A DNA stretch of 64,000 nt. It comes from an uncultured Selenomonadales bacterium (GTDB lineage: Bacteria; Bacillota; Negativicutes; Selenomonadales; Selenomonadaceae). Shown in pieces: positions 7,770 through 20,400 of this stretch. Location: positions 1 to 64,000 of the forward strand of contig CAMZHX010000006.1 of the NCBI GenBank assembly GCA_947307055.1. Direction: 5' to 3'. Position 1 is the first letter of the stretch. Every line of letters starts with the position of its first letter. A model generated the notes under the pieces. It was not told the DNA's origin, did not search any database, and worked only from the letters and a program-made list of their open reading frames with translations. The position numbers and the translations under genes are program-made.

Positions 7770-8822
7770 ATGCGAATTGCTCAGGTAACTTTGAACGGTC
7801 ACTTCAACTACGGAAACATTTTGCAGAAATTTGCCCTTCATCACACCCTGAAAAAATTCACGGATTCCACGGAAGTTCTTTGGTTTTCGCCGAGAAGCTT
7901 TTTTCCTGAAGCAGGCGGAAAACCTGGTGGTGGGTGGGTGAAACGCGAGGAGCGATACGATTGGGAGAAAAAATTTTATCTGCGCGAAGCCGTACGCCAA
8001 TCTAAATTCAAAGACTTTGAAAATCTTCACATAACTACACGTTTTGATTTTCCTTATATGGAGGACATTGCCGACGAGTACGATTTTTTTGTTATCGGCT
8101 CCGACCAAGTTTGGAATCAAAAATATGGGAAAATTTTTCTAAACTTTGTGCCGCGTGAAAAGAAAATTGCCTACGCCGCGAGCATCGGTGCCAACACAAT
8201 TCTCGACGAATTGAAAGAACTTTATCAACGCGGCATTTCCAGTTTTAATTACATTTCTGTGCGTGAAGAAAACGCCATCAAACTTATCAAAGATTTGACG
8301 GGAAGGACGGCTCTTTTTATGCCCGACCCTGTGCTTTTGCTGACGGAAAAAGAATGGCTCGACGTTGCGCAAAAGCCGACGTGGTTTAAAGAAAAATATT
8401 CTCGCGGCTTTGTACTGACTTATTATCTCAACAGGTTGCCTCCACCTGTTGTTCAAAATTTTGCTGGCAAAATCGGCTTGCCCGTAATAAATTTGCTCGA
8501 CACGGAAAATTATAATCACTTCACAGTTGGTCCTGCGGAATTCGTCTGGCTGTTTACCAATGCGTCACTAATTTTCACAAACTCTTTTCACGGCATGGTG
8601 TTCTCGACTTTGTTCAAGCATCCTTTTGTCGTCAACACTCTCAGAAATAAAAATGATTCTCGACTGATATCTTTTCTTAAGCTTTTTGGCTTGGAAGACA
8701 GATTTGATCCTGCTGAGCCTTTGAAGATTGACTTCACGCGCCGCGATGAAGTTTTGCCGCTCGAACGGGCAAAGGCGTTTAAATTTTTATCGGAAGCACT
8801 GTTGGGAGGCGACGCAAAGTGA
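7770..8822 (+). CDS. Polysaccharide pyruvyl transferase family protein
   Basis: A 350-residue protein. The family features are the N-terminal NYGNILQKFAL stretch, FFVIGSDQVWN (about residues 110-120), YAASIG, and near the end ITNSFHGMVFSTLF. This fold transfers pyruvate from phosphoenolpyruvate to a sugar hydroxyl as a ketal in surface polysaccharides; some members may do other glycan modifications. The AGGAGG site is eight bases from the ATG. It overlaps the next gene by GTGA, an arrangement that often pairs these two families in polysaccharide loci. Confidence 0.88.
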   Translation: MRIAQVTLNGHFNYGNILQKFALHHTLKKFTDSTEVLWFSPRSFFPEAGGKPGGGWVKREERYDWEKKFYLREAVRQSKFKDFENLHITTRFDFPYMEDIADEYDFFVIGSDQVWNQKYGKIFLNFVPREKKIAYAASIGANTILDELKELYQRGISSFNYISVREENAIKLIKDLTGRTALFMPDPVLLLTEKEWLDVAQKPTWFKEKYSRGFVLTYYLNRLPPPVVQNFAGKIGLPVINLLDTENYNHFTVGPAEFVWLFTNASLIFTNSFHGMVFSTLFKHPFVVNTLRNKNDSRLISFLKLFGLEDRFDPAEPLKIDFTRRDEVLPLERAKAFKFLSEALLGGDAK

Positions 8823-10321
8823 AGATAGAAGAAATGATTGCCGACAATCGCGCTGATTGTAGCGGGTGCGAGGCTTGCGCGAACATTTGCCCGAAAAATG
8901 CGATTGAGATGACGCGCGACGCTGAGGGATTTGCCTACCCGAAAATCAATCCCGACCTTTGCATAAAATGCGGGCGTTGCGACGCGACTTGCCCCGCGCT
9001 CAACTTTGAGAAAAAAATTAATACCGCGTTTCCACCGACTTTTGTCGCGACTTATCAAGACGATAAAGTTTTGCGTCACAGTTCTTCGGGCGGAGTTTTC
9101 ACGGCTTTGAGCGAAATTATTTTGCGCGACGGCGGAATCGTTTTCGGCGCGGGCTTCGATAAAAATTGGCACGTCGTCCACACTTCAGCTAAAAATCTCG
9201 ACGACTTGGAAAATCTTCGCGGCTTTAAGTATGTTCAAAGTAAAATCGGCGACGTTTATCGGCAAGTCAAAGACGCGCTCAAGGATAAAAAAGTTTTATT
9301 CAGCGGTACGCCTTGTCAATGCGCCGGCTTGAAACATTTTCTCGGCTCCGATAACGATAACCTTTTGACCGTCGAAATAATTTGTCATGGTACGCCCTCG
9401 CCTGCGGTCTGGGAAAATTATATCGGCGAGCTAGGTCGCAGAAATGAAATTGCGCACGTAAACTTCCGTAGCAAGCGCAAAGGTTGGGGTTCAGACATTG
9501 AAATAAATTATTTTGATCGTGGTCGTTATTTTATTCAGAATTCCAAAAACCTTTACGGGAAACTTTTTTTGAGCGGACTTTCCGAACGTCCGAGCTGTCA
9601 AAGTTGCAAGTTTAAAATTCCGAACACTCAAGCCGATTTGACAATAGGCGACGCTTGGGGCATTAAAGATTTCGCGCCGGAGATGTTTGACAATCGCGGC
9701 GTATCGGTTGTTTTCATTCACACGGTTAAGGGCAAAACTTTTTTCGAGCAAACTAATTTGAAGACGCAACAAGTTAAATTTGTCAACACGTTAAAAAAGA
9801 ATCCCCATGTTATATCGCCGACGATTGCCGATTCGCGCCGCAAAGATTTTTTCGCAGACTTCGCCAAGAACGCTGACAAGTTCGCCATCATGGAAAAATA
9901 TTTTTACGAGGACGACGCGGAGATTGTCAAAGAGACTCGCAAAAAGAACAGACGCGCTTTCAATACAAATCTTAATGCAATCCTTGCGCCGATTCGTCAG
10001 CAGTTCGAGAAAAATATTTTGGTCGCGGTTAATCCCGTCGAGGACATGCAAAAGAAGTTAGAAAAATTTTTCGAGCGCAATTTCCAAAACTGCGGATTAT
10101 ATTTCCTCACGCCCGCAGAAGATGAACAATTCACTTGCAAGGAAACTTTTTCGTCGCAGACTTTCACGTTCAAAGACATTGCCGCGCTTGCCGACTTCGC
10201 TGAAAAATTCAAGTTGACCAATGTTTGCGTAGAAAATCCTTTAAGCTGGCAGTCTCAAGCTTTCCTTGACTGGCTGAAGGGTAGCAACTTGCCCTTGCAA
10301 CTTTTCACGCCAAAAGCCTAA
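8819..10321 (+). CDS. FrhB/FdhB-family 4Fe-4S protein of polysaccharide locus
   Basis: A 500-residue protein beginning with GTG in the stop of the pyruvyltransferase. Residues about 12-60 are a bacterial ferredoxin-like domain with two Cys clusters (CSGCEACANICP and CIKCGRCDATCP). It then has the F420-hydrogenase beta N- and C-domains: SSSGGVFTAL, SGTPCQCAGL, CHGTPSP and a further Cys cluster CQSCKF. Despite the family name, members next to pyruvyltransferases belong to polysaccharide biosynthesis and their reaction is not settled. Residues after about 370 form an extra C-terminal region with little similarity that I recognise. Confidence 0.85.
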   Translation: MKIEEMIADNRADCSGCEACANICPKNAIEMTRDAEGFAYPKINPDLCIKCGRCDATCPALNFEKKINTAFPPTFVATYQDDKVLRHSSSGGVFTALSEIILRDGGIVFGAGFDKNWHVVHTSAKNLDDLENLRGFKYVQSKIGDVYRQVKDALKDKKVLFSGTPCQCAGLKHFLGSDNDNLLTVEIICHGTPSPAVWENYIGELGRRNEIAHVNFRSKRKGWGSDIEINYFDRGRYFIQNSKNLYGKLFLSGLSERPSCQSCKFKIPNTQADLTIGDAWGIKDFAPEMFDNRGVSVVFIHTVKGKTFFEQTNLKTQQVKFVNTLKKNPHVISPTIADSRRKDFFADFAKNADKFAIMEKYFYEDDAEIVKETRKKNRRAFNTNLNAILAPIRQQFEKNILVAVNPVEDMQKKLEKFFERNFQNCGLYFLTPAEDEQFTCKETFSSQTFTFKDIAALADFAEKFKLTNVCVENPLSWQSQAFLDWLKGSNLPLQLFTPKA

Positions 10322-10340
10322 TGCCGTAAAAAATTTTTTG

Positions 10341-10349
10341 TGATATACT
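10341..10349 (+). promoter_or_regulatory. Extended -10 promoter of the transglycosylase gene
   Basis: TGATATACT (TGn plus TATACT) stands 33 bases before the TTG start. No clear -35 is seen. It overlaps an upstream in-frame GTG at 10340, which argues that translation does not start there. Confidence 0.5.
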
Positions 10350-10381
10350 CTCCGCAAAAAAATTTGAGGGGAGTAATTTTT

Positions 10382-11320
10382 TTGAGCAAAGACAATCCGC
10401 CTAAGACAAGACGATCCTTCCGAGTGATTTTCAAAATTATAAAGTTCGTCTTCGCGATGATTTTGACATTTCTAATTTCGTTCGCGGTGACTTTGGCGAT
10501 AAAGACCGATAACTTTGGGATATTTGCGGAGGATGTCGAAGAGAAATCACCCGTCAGCAACGCGCCCGAAATTGAAACGCTCTTCGACGAACAAAATAAT
10601 CAACCCTTCGACCCCGCAAAGTATGAGGAAAAGCCCGCCGTCGAAGGTGAGCAAGAACAAATCCCGCGCAGGGAGGAAGAAAAGCTCGGCGTCCTCGACA
10701 CGATTAATAGAATGACTTCGATTAAGCCCGCCGTTGACGAGAAAATCAAAACTATCCCGAACTACGTCACGATTGATAAAATGCCCAAACTTTTACTGCA
10801 GGCGGTTATATCAGTTGAGGACACGCGCTTTTACAATCACAAGGGCTTTGACATTTTCGGGATTGCCCGCGCAATTTTGGTGAACGTCGAGGCCGGTGAG
10901 ATTCAAGAGGGCGCGTCGACAATCACCCAGCAGACCGTCAAAAATCTTTTCCTGACTAGCGACCAAACTTTCACGCGCAAGGCCGAAGAACTTATTCTTT
11001 CTATGAATATGGAAAAAGATTTCGACAAAGATAAAATCTTGGAGATTTATTTGAATTCGATTTACTTCGGCTCGAATTTTTACGGGATATACGACGCGGC
11101 GCAAGGTTACTTCGGCAAAGAGCCAAACGAATTGACGATTGCCGAATGTGCTATGCTCGCCGGACTGCCTAACGCGCCCAGTGTCTACTCGCCCTATGTC
11201 GATTTTCATTTGGCTAAGGAAAGACAACTTGTCGTCATAAACGCTATGGAAAAATTCGGCGCAATCAGCAAGAGCGAGGCCGAGAACGCTCGCATAGAAG
11301 AAATTGTTTTGGCGCATTAA
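10382..11320 (+). CDS. Peptidoglycan glycosyltransferase (GT51), monofunctional
   Basis: A GT51 enzyme that polymerises lipid II into glycan strands at the outer face of the inner membrane. TTG 10382 with GGGGAG at eight to nine bases is chosen; an in-frame GTG at 10340 overlaps the promoter. In 312 residues there is a basic N-terminus, one membrane helix (about 18-38), an acidic Pro/Glu linker, and the GT51 domain: SVEDTRFYNHKG (catalytic Glu), EGASTITQQTVKNLFL, and KILEIYLNSIYFG. No transpeptidase domain follows, so it resembles monofunctional transglycosylases, though the 60-residue linker is longer than usual. Confidence 0.9.
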   Translation: MSKDNPPKTRRSFRVIFKIIKFVFAMILTFLISFAVTLAIKTDNFGIFAEDVEEKSPVSNAPEIETLFDEQNNQPFDPAKYEEKPAVEGEQEQIPRREEEKLGVLDTINRMTSIKPAVDEKIKTIPNYVTIDKMPKLLLQAVISVEDTRFYNHKGFDIFGIARAILVNVEAGEIQEGASTITQQTVKNLFLTSDQTFTRKAEELILSMNMEKDFDKDKILEIYLNSIYFGSNFYGIYDAAQGYFGKEPNELTIAECAMLAGLPNAPSVYSPYVDFHLAKERQLVVINAMEKFGAISKSEAENARIEEIVLAH

Positions 11321-11347
11321 ATTTTGCTAAAAAATTTTTTAAACCCT

Positions 11348-11376
11348 TTGATAAATTCAGTTTAATGAATTATAAT
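11348..11376 (+). promoter_or_regulatory. Strong sigma70 promoter of the giant RTX gene
   Basis: TTGATA, a 17-base spacer and a perfect TATAAT, giving a leader of about 47 bases before ATG 11430. Confidence 0.75.
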
Positions 11377-11429
11377 CGATTCAACAGAAAGGGAAGGTTT
11401 TCTTTTGTCTATTCAAAGGAGTGATGGTT

Positions 11430-14400
11430 ATGACCCCGCAACAAGTCATCAAAAATTTTATGGACGCGCTGGACAGTCATTCTTTCAAGCTGAGCAGTTT
11501 TTCTTCTGCACCGACCGACGCAGAGAAAAAATCTCTCAGCAGAGAAATTCTCGACCGCGCAGTTAAAATGAGCTCGAATTACAACGGCATTCAAGATTTA
11601 ATCGACAAATTCATTGCCGATTGCAAAAGTTACAATGTGTCAGATCCTTTAAATGGTTGGAGCAATTTCCTTAAAGAGAAATGCGGCATTGAACTAAGCA
11701 ACACAGATACCGGCGCAATCACCGGCTCCGATGCAAATGTAACTTTGTCGGGCGGCGCAACTGTCGGTTCAGGCGTCGCAAAAGATAAGAATCAAGTCGT
11801 GCCCGAATACGGCAACTACTACGAGGCAATGACCGACGCTCCGCAAAGTATCGACACGGGCAGCAACGGTTGGATGATTAAAGCGACCGCTGGCAACGAT
11901 ACGATTATTTCCGGCGGCGAAGATTCAATCAACGCGGGCGCAGGTAATAACTTCATCACTCTCAAAGGCTCCGCCGTGACAATCGACGCGGCAGAGGGCA
12001 ATAACTCCATTTTCATTGATGACTCCGTTAAGTCCGTAATCATTCTGAACTACGACAGCTCCAAAGTCACTTTGAGCGGCAATACAAACGTCGTGACTTT
12101 CAGTGATGGCTCCGATTTAAATTCCAACACAGCTAATACAAATGTCGCCGGCGATGTGCAGGACGTTGAGACGGAACTCGCCAACGAAGAAATTTCTACT
12201 TCAACGGACTTACCCGGCAACCCCACTCCTAAAAGAACTTCCGGAAATGAAAGTTCAAATGAAGATTCCGCGCCAAATGTCAGCGACATTATTCTTGACG
12301 GCAACGACAATTATTTTAAAACGGTCGGCGGCAGTTTATTCACGGGCAGCGAAGTCGTTAAAGTCGACCTGTCCAAAGCTATCACTCCGTCTAATCCTGT
12401 TCCGGTCGGCGGCTTTATCGTCAACGGCTCGACCGAAGCAAATTTCGTCTCGACAAACGCGGCGGCTAAAACAGGCTCGCTCGTCGGGCAAGTCGCTTCT
12501 GTCTATCCCGAACTTATGACTTTTACCTTTAGAGGTTTGACTTTGAACGTCACGGACAGACGCTATGTCAATTCCGACGGCACTCGGACTGTCCTCAAAA
12601 CTTTTTCTACGTTCGACGATGTCGGCGTCGATACGGGCGGCACAGATACGGGCAACAAGTATGAAAAATATGTCGTCGCCTCGATTTACAAATGGTGGAT
12701 GAAGGAAAGCCTCAATCTTAATTTCACCAACTACGGCTACAGCTTTGAAGACGCCGACGCTACGCCTATTGTTATCAATTTGCACTTCGACAAAACCGAA
12801 GGCGGCTCAAGTGCTTTGGCGGCTGTCTCACACAGTTTTTATTACAACGGCAAAGCTGCCACGCTTGATTTGATTGTCAACAAAGATTATTACAAAGACT
12901 TGATAGATTATAACGACGTGGACGGCGGCGCGGAGAATACTTTTGTTTACCTCGACAGGACGATTGCTCACGAGTTCAATCACGCAATCATGGCGGCTAA
13001 AGATAAATATTTTGGATACTTGCCGAAATTCATAAAAGAGGGTATGGCGGAAGTCACGCATGGCATTGACGACAAAAGAACTTCCACAATCACCGCCCTT
13101 GCCAAAAATAAAAATTTCACCGCACTTGGTTATTCACTCAGCGGCGAAACGGCAAACTCCGATTTCTTAAAAGAAGTCTTCAACATTGATAACGAATACA
13201 CCAAGAGCGATTATTCCTACGCGGGCGGCTACATGCTCCTGCGCTATTTTGCTAAGCAGACCGCACTTGATACGCAAGATTCTTTTGTTCCCTCCGAGAT
13301 TATCGCGCAGGTAAATTTGACGGGCGACAATGCAACTTACTACGTCGGCAACACTTCGCAAAATCCCGTTGCGTCAACCGTCGAATCAACTTACAGCGTC
13401 GGCGCGGCGAGCAATTACACTTACACGCCCTCGACGACTTCCAAGCAGATTATCACGACCAATAATAATTCCTGGACGATTGACGAGCTCGGCAGCAACA
13501 ACACTTTGCAAGCGGGCGCGGGCAACGATTCTGTCAGTACAGACGGCGACGAAAATTTAATTAAAGTCGGCGCGGGTTCCAATCTGGTTTCAATCGGCAA
13601 CGGCTTTTCAAATACAGTTCGCACCGCCTCTGCTGGCTCCAATCAAATTGTATTCACCGGCACCGCCTATAAAAATATTTTGCTCGGCGGCTATGCAAAT
13701 GATTCCGTAACTATCGCGGGAGATAAAAACGTTGCTTCGCTCGGCGGCGGCAATAACTACGCCTTCATTCAATCGGATAACAACAGCGTTTACGGCGGCG
13801 CAGACTCCGATACCGTCGAAATTTACTACAACAACAACACGTCGATTTATGCAGACTTGGGCGAAGGCAATGACAACTTAAACGCGGGCGGAACTCAAAA
13901 TACACTCCTTACGGGCGCGGGCAATGATTCCGTTTATGTCAGCGGAAGTAAAAATACAATCAGCGCGGGCGACGGCGACGACACTATCACTTTCACTTAT
14001 TACCACGACAGCATTTCTTCCGTTAATGCCTCCAACCTCATCGACGCGGGCGACGGCAACGACTCAATCAATCTTTACAGCTACGGTCAAACGATCATCG
14101 GCGGCAAAGGCAACGACACCATAACCAAATACGTCGACCAGGGAGGAAGTTATTTCGCTTACAACGCGGAGTTCGGCGACGACGTTATCCAGAATTTCAC
14201 GCAGAACGATACGATTCTTATCCCCGACACTTTCACTGCAACTCAAGAAGGTTCCGTCATCACGGTAAAGAAAGGCGATGTCGTTAAAGGCACAATCACC
14301 TTGAGAAATTTCACGGGCACTGCCAATATCGTCAGCGGAAAGATTCAAGAAGATAATACTTCGGAACTGCTCATCACGGGCACAGAAGGCGCAGACTCAA

Positions 14401-17400
14401 TCAACAATACCCTTGACGGCGCGACCATTCAAGCTTTCGCGGGCAACGATACCATTGACAACAGAGGTGCAAATGTTTCAATAGACGCGGGCGCAGGCAA
14501 CGATACCGTCTTTAATTACGGCGAGCACTCCACAATTAACGGCGGCGCGGGAGCAAATGTCATTTATAATTACATTGAAGGTGTCTACATAGCAGGCGGC
14601 GATGACGATGACTTTATCGGCAGTTACAAATTCGGCATTTTGGACAGCAACGAGGTCAGCCACCCAAAAGGCGATAACAGTACAATAGACGCCGGCGCGG
14701 GTAACGATTCCATTCAGAACAGCGGCGCGAGTTCCTCAATTAACGGCGGCGCAGGTAACGATTTCATTGAGAATTACGGTTTCGCACATTACACAAAAAT
14801 TGAGGCGGGCGCGGGCGACGATACCATTCTAAATTCTAACAGTGACATGGTGAACCCCGACACCAACATAATTGAAAATGTCTCGCCAAATAATATTTCC
14901 ATAAGCGGCGGCACGGGCAGTGATTCCATTGTCAATCGCGGCGGCAACAACGTCACAATCAATGCGGGCACCGGTGACGACTTTATTAAGCTGGAACTCG
15001 ATGCAGAAAATAATTTGATTGAATACAAAGCGGGCGACGGCAACGACCTTGTCGACGGGTTCAACGCCACGTCGACATTAAAAATCGGCGACGGCTCCGG
15101 CACCTACTCCACGCAGACGAGCGACAACGATATTATTGTTGCAGTCGGCGACGGTTCAATTACTTTGAGCGGCGCGGTGAGTTTATCAGCTGTGAACATT
15201 GCGGGCACTTATAAAGACCCGCTTGATGTTACAGGCACCGACGGCGCAGACTCAATCAATAACAGTCTCGCCAGCGCGACTATTCAAACTTTCGCGGGCG
15301 ATGATGAAATTATCAACAGCGGAGCAAGCGTTTCGATAGACGCGGGCAATGATAATGATACAATCTCCAATACAGGAAAGAGGGTCACGATTTCAAGCGG
15401 CGCGGGTCATGATTCCATTACCAACAGGGGCACGCAAGTCATGATAAACGGCGGAGACGGAAACGACGAAATTATCAACAGCACCATGAATGTTAGAATT
15501 TACGGTGAAGCAGGTAACGATTACATTTCCAACAGCGGCGTGGGCTATGTGACAATTGAAGGCGGCGCAGGGGACGATAAAATTACCAACAGTGGCGACA
15601 ATGTAAAAATTTACGGCGACGCTGACAACGATTCCATTGACAATGAAGGCGCGAGCGTTTCAATCTCCGGCGGCATGAATAATGATTCTATTTCCAACAG
15701 TGGCGACAATGTTTCAATCACGGGCGGAGTAGGCAATGATTACATTAACAACTGGGCGGCCTCCGTCTCAATCGACGCGGGCGACGACAACGACTCAATC
15801 CATAACAGCCGTTGGGGTTCCGAAGTGACAATCGCGGGCGGCGCGGGTGACGATACCGTTTCCAATGAAGGCTCGCAAGTGACAATCGACATGGGCGCGG
15901 GCAACGATTCTGTTTACAACGAAGGCTCGCAAGTGACAATCGCGGGCGGCGCGGGTGACGATACCGTTTCCAATGAAGGCTCGCAAGTGACAATCGACAT
16001 GGGCGCGGGTGCCGATTCTGTTTACAACACCGGCTCGAACACAACGATTGACGGCGGCGACGATAACGACGTAATAAACAATGGTGCTATTTACAATAAC
16101 ACTAATTACAATGGCGGCTCGCAAGTCTCAATCAGCGGCGGCGCGGGTGACGATTCCATTTATAACAACTTGAGCTCCAAAGTGACGATAAACGCGGGAG
16201 CGGGCGATGATTTAATCAGTCTTGGTGCCAACTCCTCGAATAACTTAATTGAGTACAACAGCGGTGACGGTAACGACTTTATCTACGGGTTCAATGCAAC
16301 TTCAACCTTGCAAATCGGCGACGGCTCTGGCACTTACTCTTCACAGACGAGCGGCAACGACGTAATTATCAAAGTCGGCGAAGGGTTAATAACGTTGACG
16401 GGCGCGGCTAGTTTGTCAGCTGTCAACATTACGGGTACCTATAAGAATCCGCTTGATGTCACAGGTACCGACGACGCAGACTCAATCAACAATACCCTCG
16501 ACGGAGCAACCATTCAAACTTTCGCGGGCAACGATACCATTCAAAACAGCGGCGCAAGCGTTTCAATCGACGGAGGTGGCGGCAATGATGCCATTACCAA
16601 CATCGGCGACAACGTAACAATCGACGGCGGGCTCGGCAACGATTTCCTCTGGAACACCAAATTCGAAGAAGGCGGCTCAAATGTTTCGATAAACGGCGGC
16701 GCGGGCGACGACACCATTAGCAACGCCGGCATAAGCGTTTCAATCAGCGGCGGCACGGGCAACGATTCAATCACCAACACCGGTAGTAATGTTCTGTTCA
16801 AATACGCCGACGGAGACGGCAACGATATTATCGACGGATTCAATGCGACATCGTCTTTGCAAATAGGTGACGGCACCGGCACTTACTCCAGTCAAACAAG
16901 CGGCGCGAATGTAATTGTTACGGTCGGCGAAGGCAAAATCACTTTGCAAGGCGCAGCGAGTTTGGCAGCTATCAACATTGCGGGCACCTATGTCAATCCT
17001 TTACTAATCAAGGGCGATAACAGCGACGACGTTATTGAAAACTCGCTAGACGGCGCAACCATTCAAACTTTTGGCGGCAACGATTACATTGACAACACAG
17101 GCGCAAGCGTATCAATAGACGCGGGCGCGGGTCACGATGAGATTGGCAACACAGGCGCGAACTCCACAATCAACGGTGGCGCAGGTATTGATTTTATTTT
17201 CAACAGCGGCGCGAGTGTCTCAATCGACGCGGGTGACGGCAACGATTCCATTTCAAACAAAGGCACAAGCGTCACAATCGACGCGGGCGCGGGTCACGAT
17301 TCCATTGACAACCAATTCTACGCCAAAAACGCATCAATCAGCGGCGGCGCAGGTAACGATTCAATTCGCAATGAAGGAGCACAATCCACAATCTCTGGCG

Positions 17401-20400
17401 GCGCAGGCAATGATACTATCACCAACACCAGTAATAATGTTCTCTTCAAATATGCCGACGGCGATGGCAATGACGTTATCAACGGCTTTAATAGATACTC
17501 CACTTTGCAAATCGGTAGCGGCACGAGCACTTACTCCACACAGAAAAGCGGCAACGATATTATTGTTTTGGTCGGCGACGGTTTGATAACCTTGACGGGC
17601 GCGGCGAGCTTAGGAACCGTCAACATTGCGGGCACCTATAAAAATCATCTGCTAATCGAGGGTGACGACAACGACAACAATATTTTCAACAACCTCGAAG
17701 GCGCGACGATTAACGCATTCGGCGGCAACGATACCATTTATAACAACGCTTTGAACGTGATAATAAATGCGGGTGCAGGTGATGATTCTATCGGCAATCA
17801 CGGCGGGCATACCGGCGCAAACATTTTGATTGATGCGGGCGAAGGCGATGATACTATCGACAATCACGTTAATGATGTGACAATAAGAGGCGGCGCAGGT
17901 AACGACTCTATTAATAACTGGAGCAGTAACGTCACAATCGACGGTGGTGAAGGGGACGACTACATTTCAAACGGCGGCTCGGAAGTAACAATCAACGCGG
18001 GCGACGGCAACGACACTGTCGAAGGTTTCAACGAAAATTCTACGTTAATCATTGCGGGTAGCTCCTACTCAACACGAACAAGCGGCGACGATATTATTAT
18101 CACGGTTGACGACGGCTCAATAAAATTGGTCGGCGCGGCGACTTTGGAAGCTGTCAAAATCGCTAATAACAATTCATTGCTTATCCTCGGCAACGAAAAT
18201 GAAAACTACATTGACAACAACTCTCCAAACGTAATGATAAACGCGCTCGGCGGTAATGATACAATTTATAACGACGCTTTGAACGTCACAATCAACGGCG
18301 GCGCAGGTAATGATTACATTTCCAACAGCGGTTCAAATAATCTGATTATCTACAACAGCGGCGACGGTAACGACGTTATCGACGGGTTCGATGAAAATTC
18401 GACGTTGCAAATCGGCGGCGGTACGGGCACCTACTCCAAAGAAATTGTTGACGACGATATAATTATCACGGTCGGCGACGGCACAATAACTTTGACGGGC
18501 GCGGCGACTTTGGATAATCCCAATATTGCGGGCACGGAAAGTATTGTCGACAATACAAAGGTTATCGAGGGCACAGAACGCAACGACAATCTCAACAATA
18601 CTGACGACAACGCAAAAATTTTGGCTTACGGCGGTGGCGATAGAATAACAAATAGCGGCTCGCAAGTCTCAATCGACGCTGGCACAGGTAACGATTACAT
18701 AACCAACACCGGCAACAACGTATCAATCAGCGGCGGCGCGGATAGAGATACCATTTCAAACAGCGGCTCCAATGTCGTAATCGACGGCGACGCGGGTAAC
18801 GATAGCATTTCCAACAGCGGCTCATACGCGACGCTTAACGGCGCAGACGGTGACGATACAATCACAAACAGCGGCTCCAATGTCACGATTGACGGCGGCG
18901 AAGGTGCAAATAATATAACTAACAGCGGTTCGGAGGTCGTAATAAATGGCGGCGCAGATAGAGATTTCATCAACAACAATCAAGGCAACAACGTAACAAT
19001 CAATGCCGGCGACGGCGATAACTACATTAGAAACTATAAAAGTAACAACGTCGTAATAAACGGCGGCGCAGGTAGGGATGGCATTGACAATAGCGGCTCC
19101 AATGTCATAATCAACGCGGGCGGCGGCGACGATGTAAAACTTTCAAACAGTGGCTCCAACGTCACGATTGACGCGGGCGAAGGTAATGACAGAATTAGCA
19201 ACAACTACAACAGCTCAAGCGTATCAATTGACGGCGGTTTGGGCAATGACGCTATCAGCAACAGCGGCAATAACGCGACAATCAGAGGCGGCGCGGGAAA
19301 TGATACCCTTCGCAATCACGCTGCAGGTTCAATACTCGACGGCGGCGAAGGCGACGATTATATCACCAGCGTATTTAACAAAGGAAAAGATAACACCGAA
19401 AACAATACGATTATCGGCGGCGCGGGCAATGACACTATCGACGTTGACTTGAGCAGCGACAAAAATATCATTTATTACGCAGAAGGCGACGGCAACGATA
19501 TTATTCGCGTCATCGCAAGCCCCAACCTCAACGGCTCCAACTTGAGAATAAAATTGACAAGCGGCACGCTCGGCAATACCCTCGTGAACGCGGACGGCGA
19601 TATTCTCTTGAGCGTTGGGGATAATACTCTGACTTTGAAAGAGGCTCGCGGCGAAGTCATTACAATCGAAGACGCTAACGGCACTGAAACCGTAATCAAT
19701 CAAGGCGGCAGAAATCGCGTCACGGTCGAAGGAGAAACTTTCACCCTCAACGGCGCGAATAACGGCTACTACATTCAAAACGAAAACGACGACGCCACGA
19801 TAACTACAAGCGATGTCTCCGAAGGCATTCACAGCGAAGGCGCACGAGTTCTTATCAATGCGGGCGCGGGCAATGACGCCATTCAAAGCAACGGCAAGAA
19901 CGTTACAATCGATGGCGGCGCAGGTAATGATTACATTGTCAACGACTATTTCAATTTAGGAGACAGCGACAACCCCTCGCTGAGCGGCGGCGCGGGTAAC
20001 GATACCATTCAAAACTACGGCGCAAACGCTACAATAAACGGCGGCGCGGGCTATGATACCATCACCAATTACGGCGCAAACGCTTTAATCGACGACGGCA
20101 CGGACGGTGCTTACATTGAAAATCGCGGCGATAAAACTACAATAAACGCCGGCGGCAACAATGACATTCAAAACTACGGCTCCAACGTTTTAATCAATGG
20201 CAACGACGATTACAATAACATTAACAACTACGGCGGTATGGATTACAGCACGGGAGTTATGACGGGCTCGAATGTCACAATCAACACAGGCTTAGCAGGT
20301 GATTACATTTACAACAGCGGCTCCAACGTCATAATCAACGCGGGCGAAGGCAACAATGACGTTGACAACAGCGGCTCCAACGTTACGATAAACGCGGGCG

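Noticed and set aside
7593-8120. A 175-codon minus-strand frame across the IS110 left end and the pyruvyltransferase start
   Set aside because: It is antisense to a clear gene and across the IS non-coding end, with no binding site or recognisable domain.
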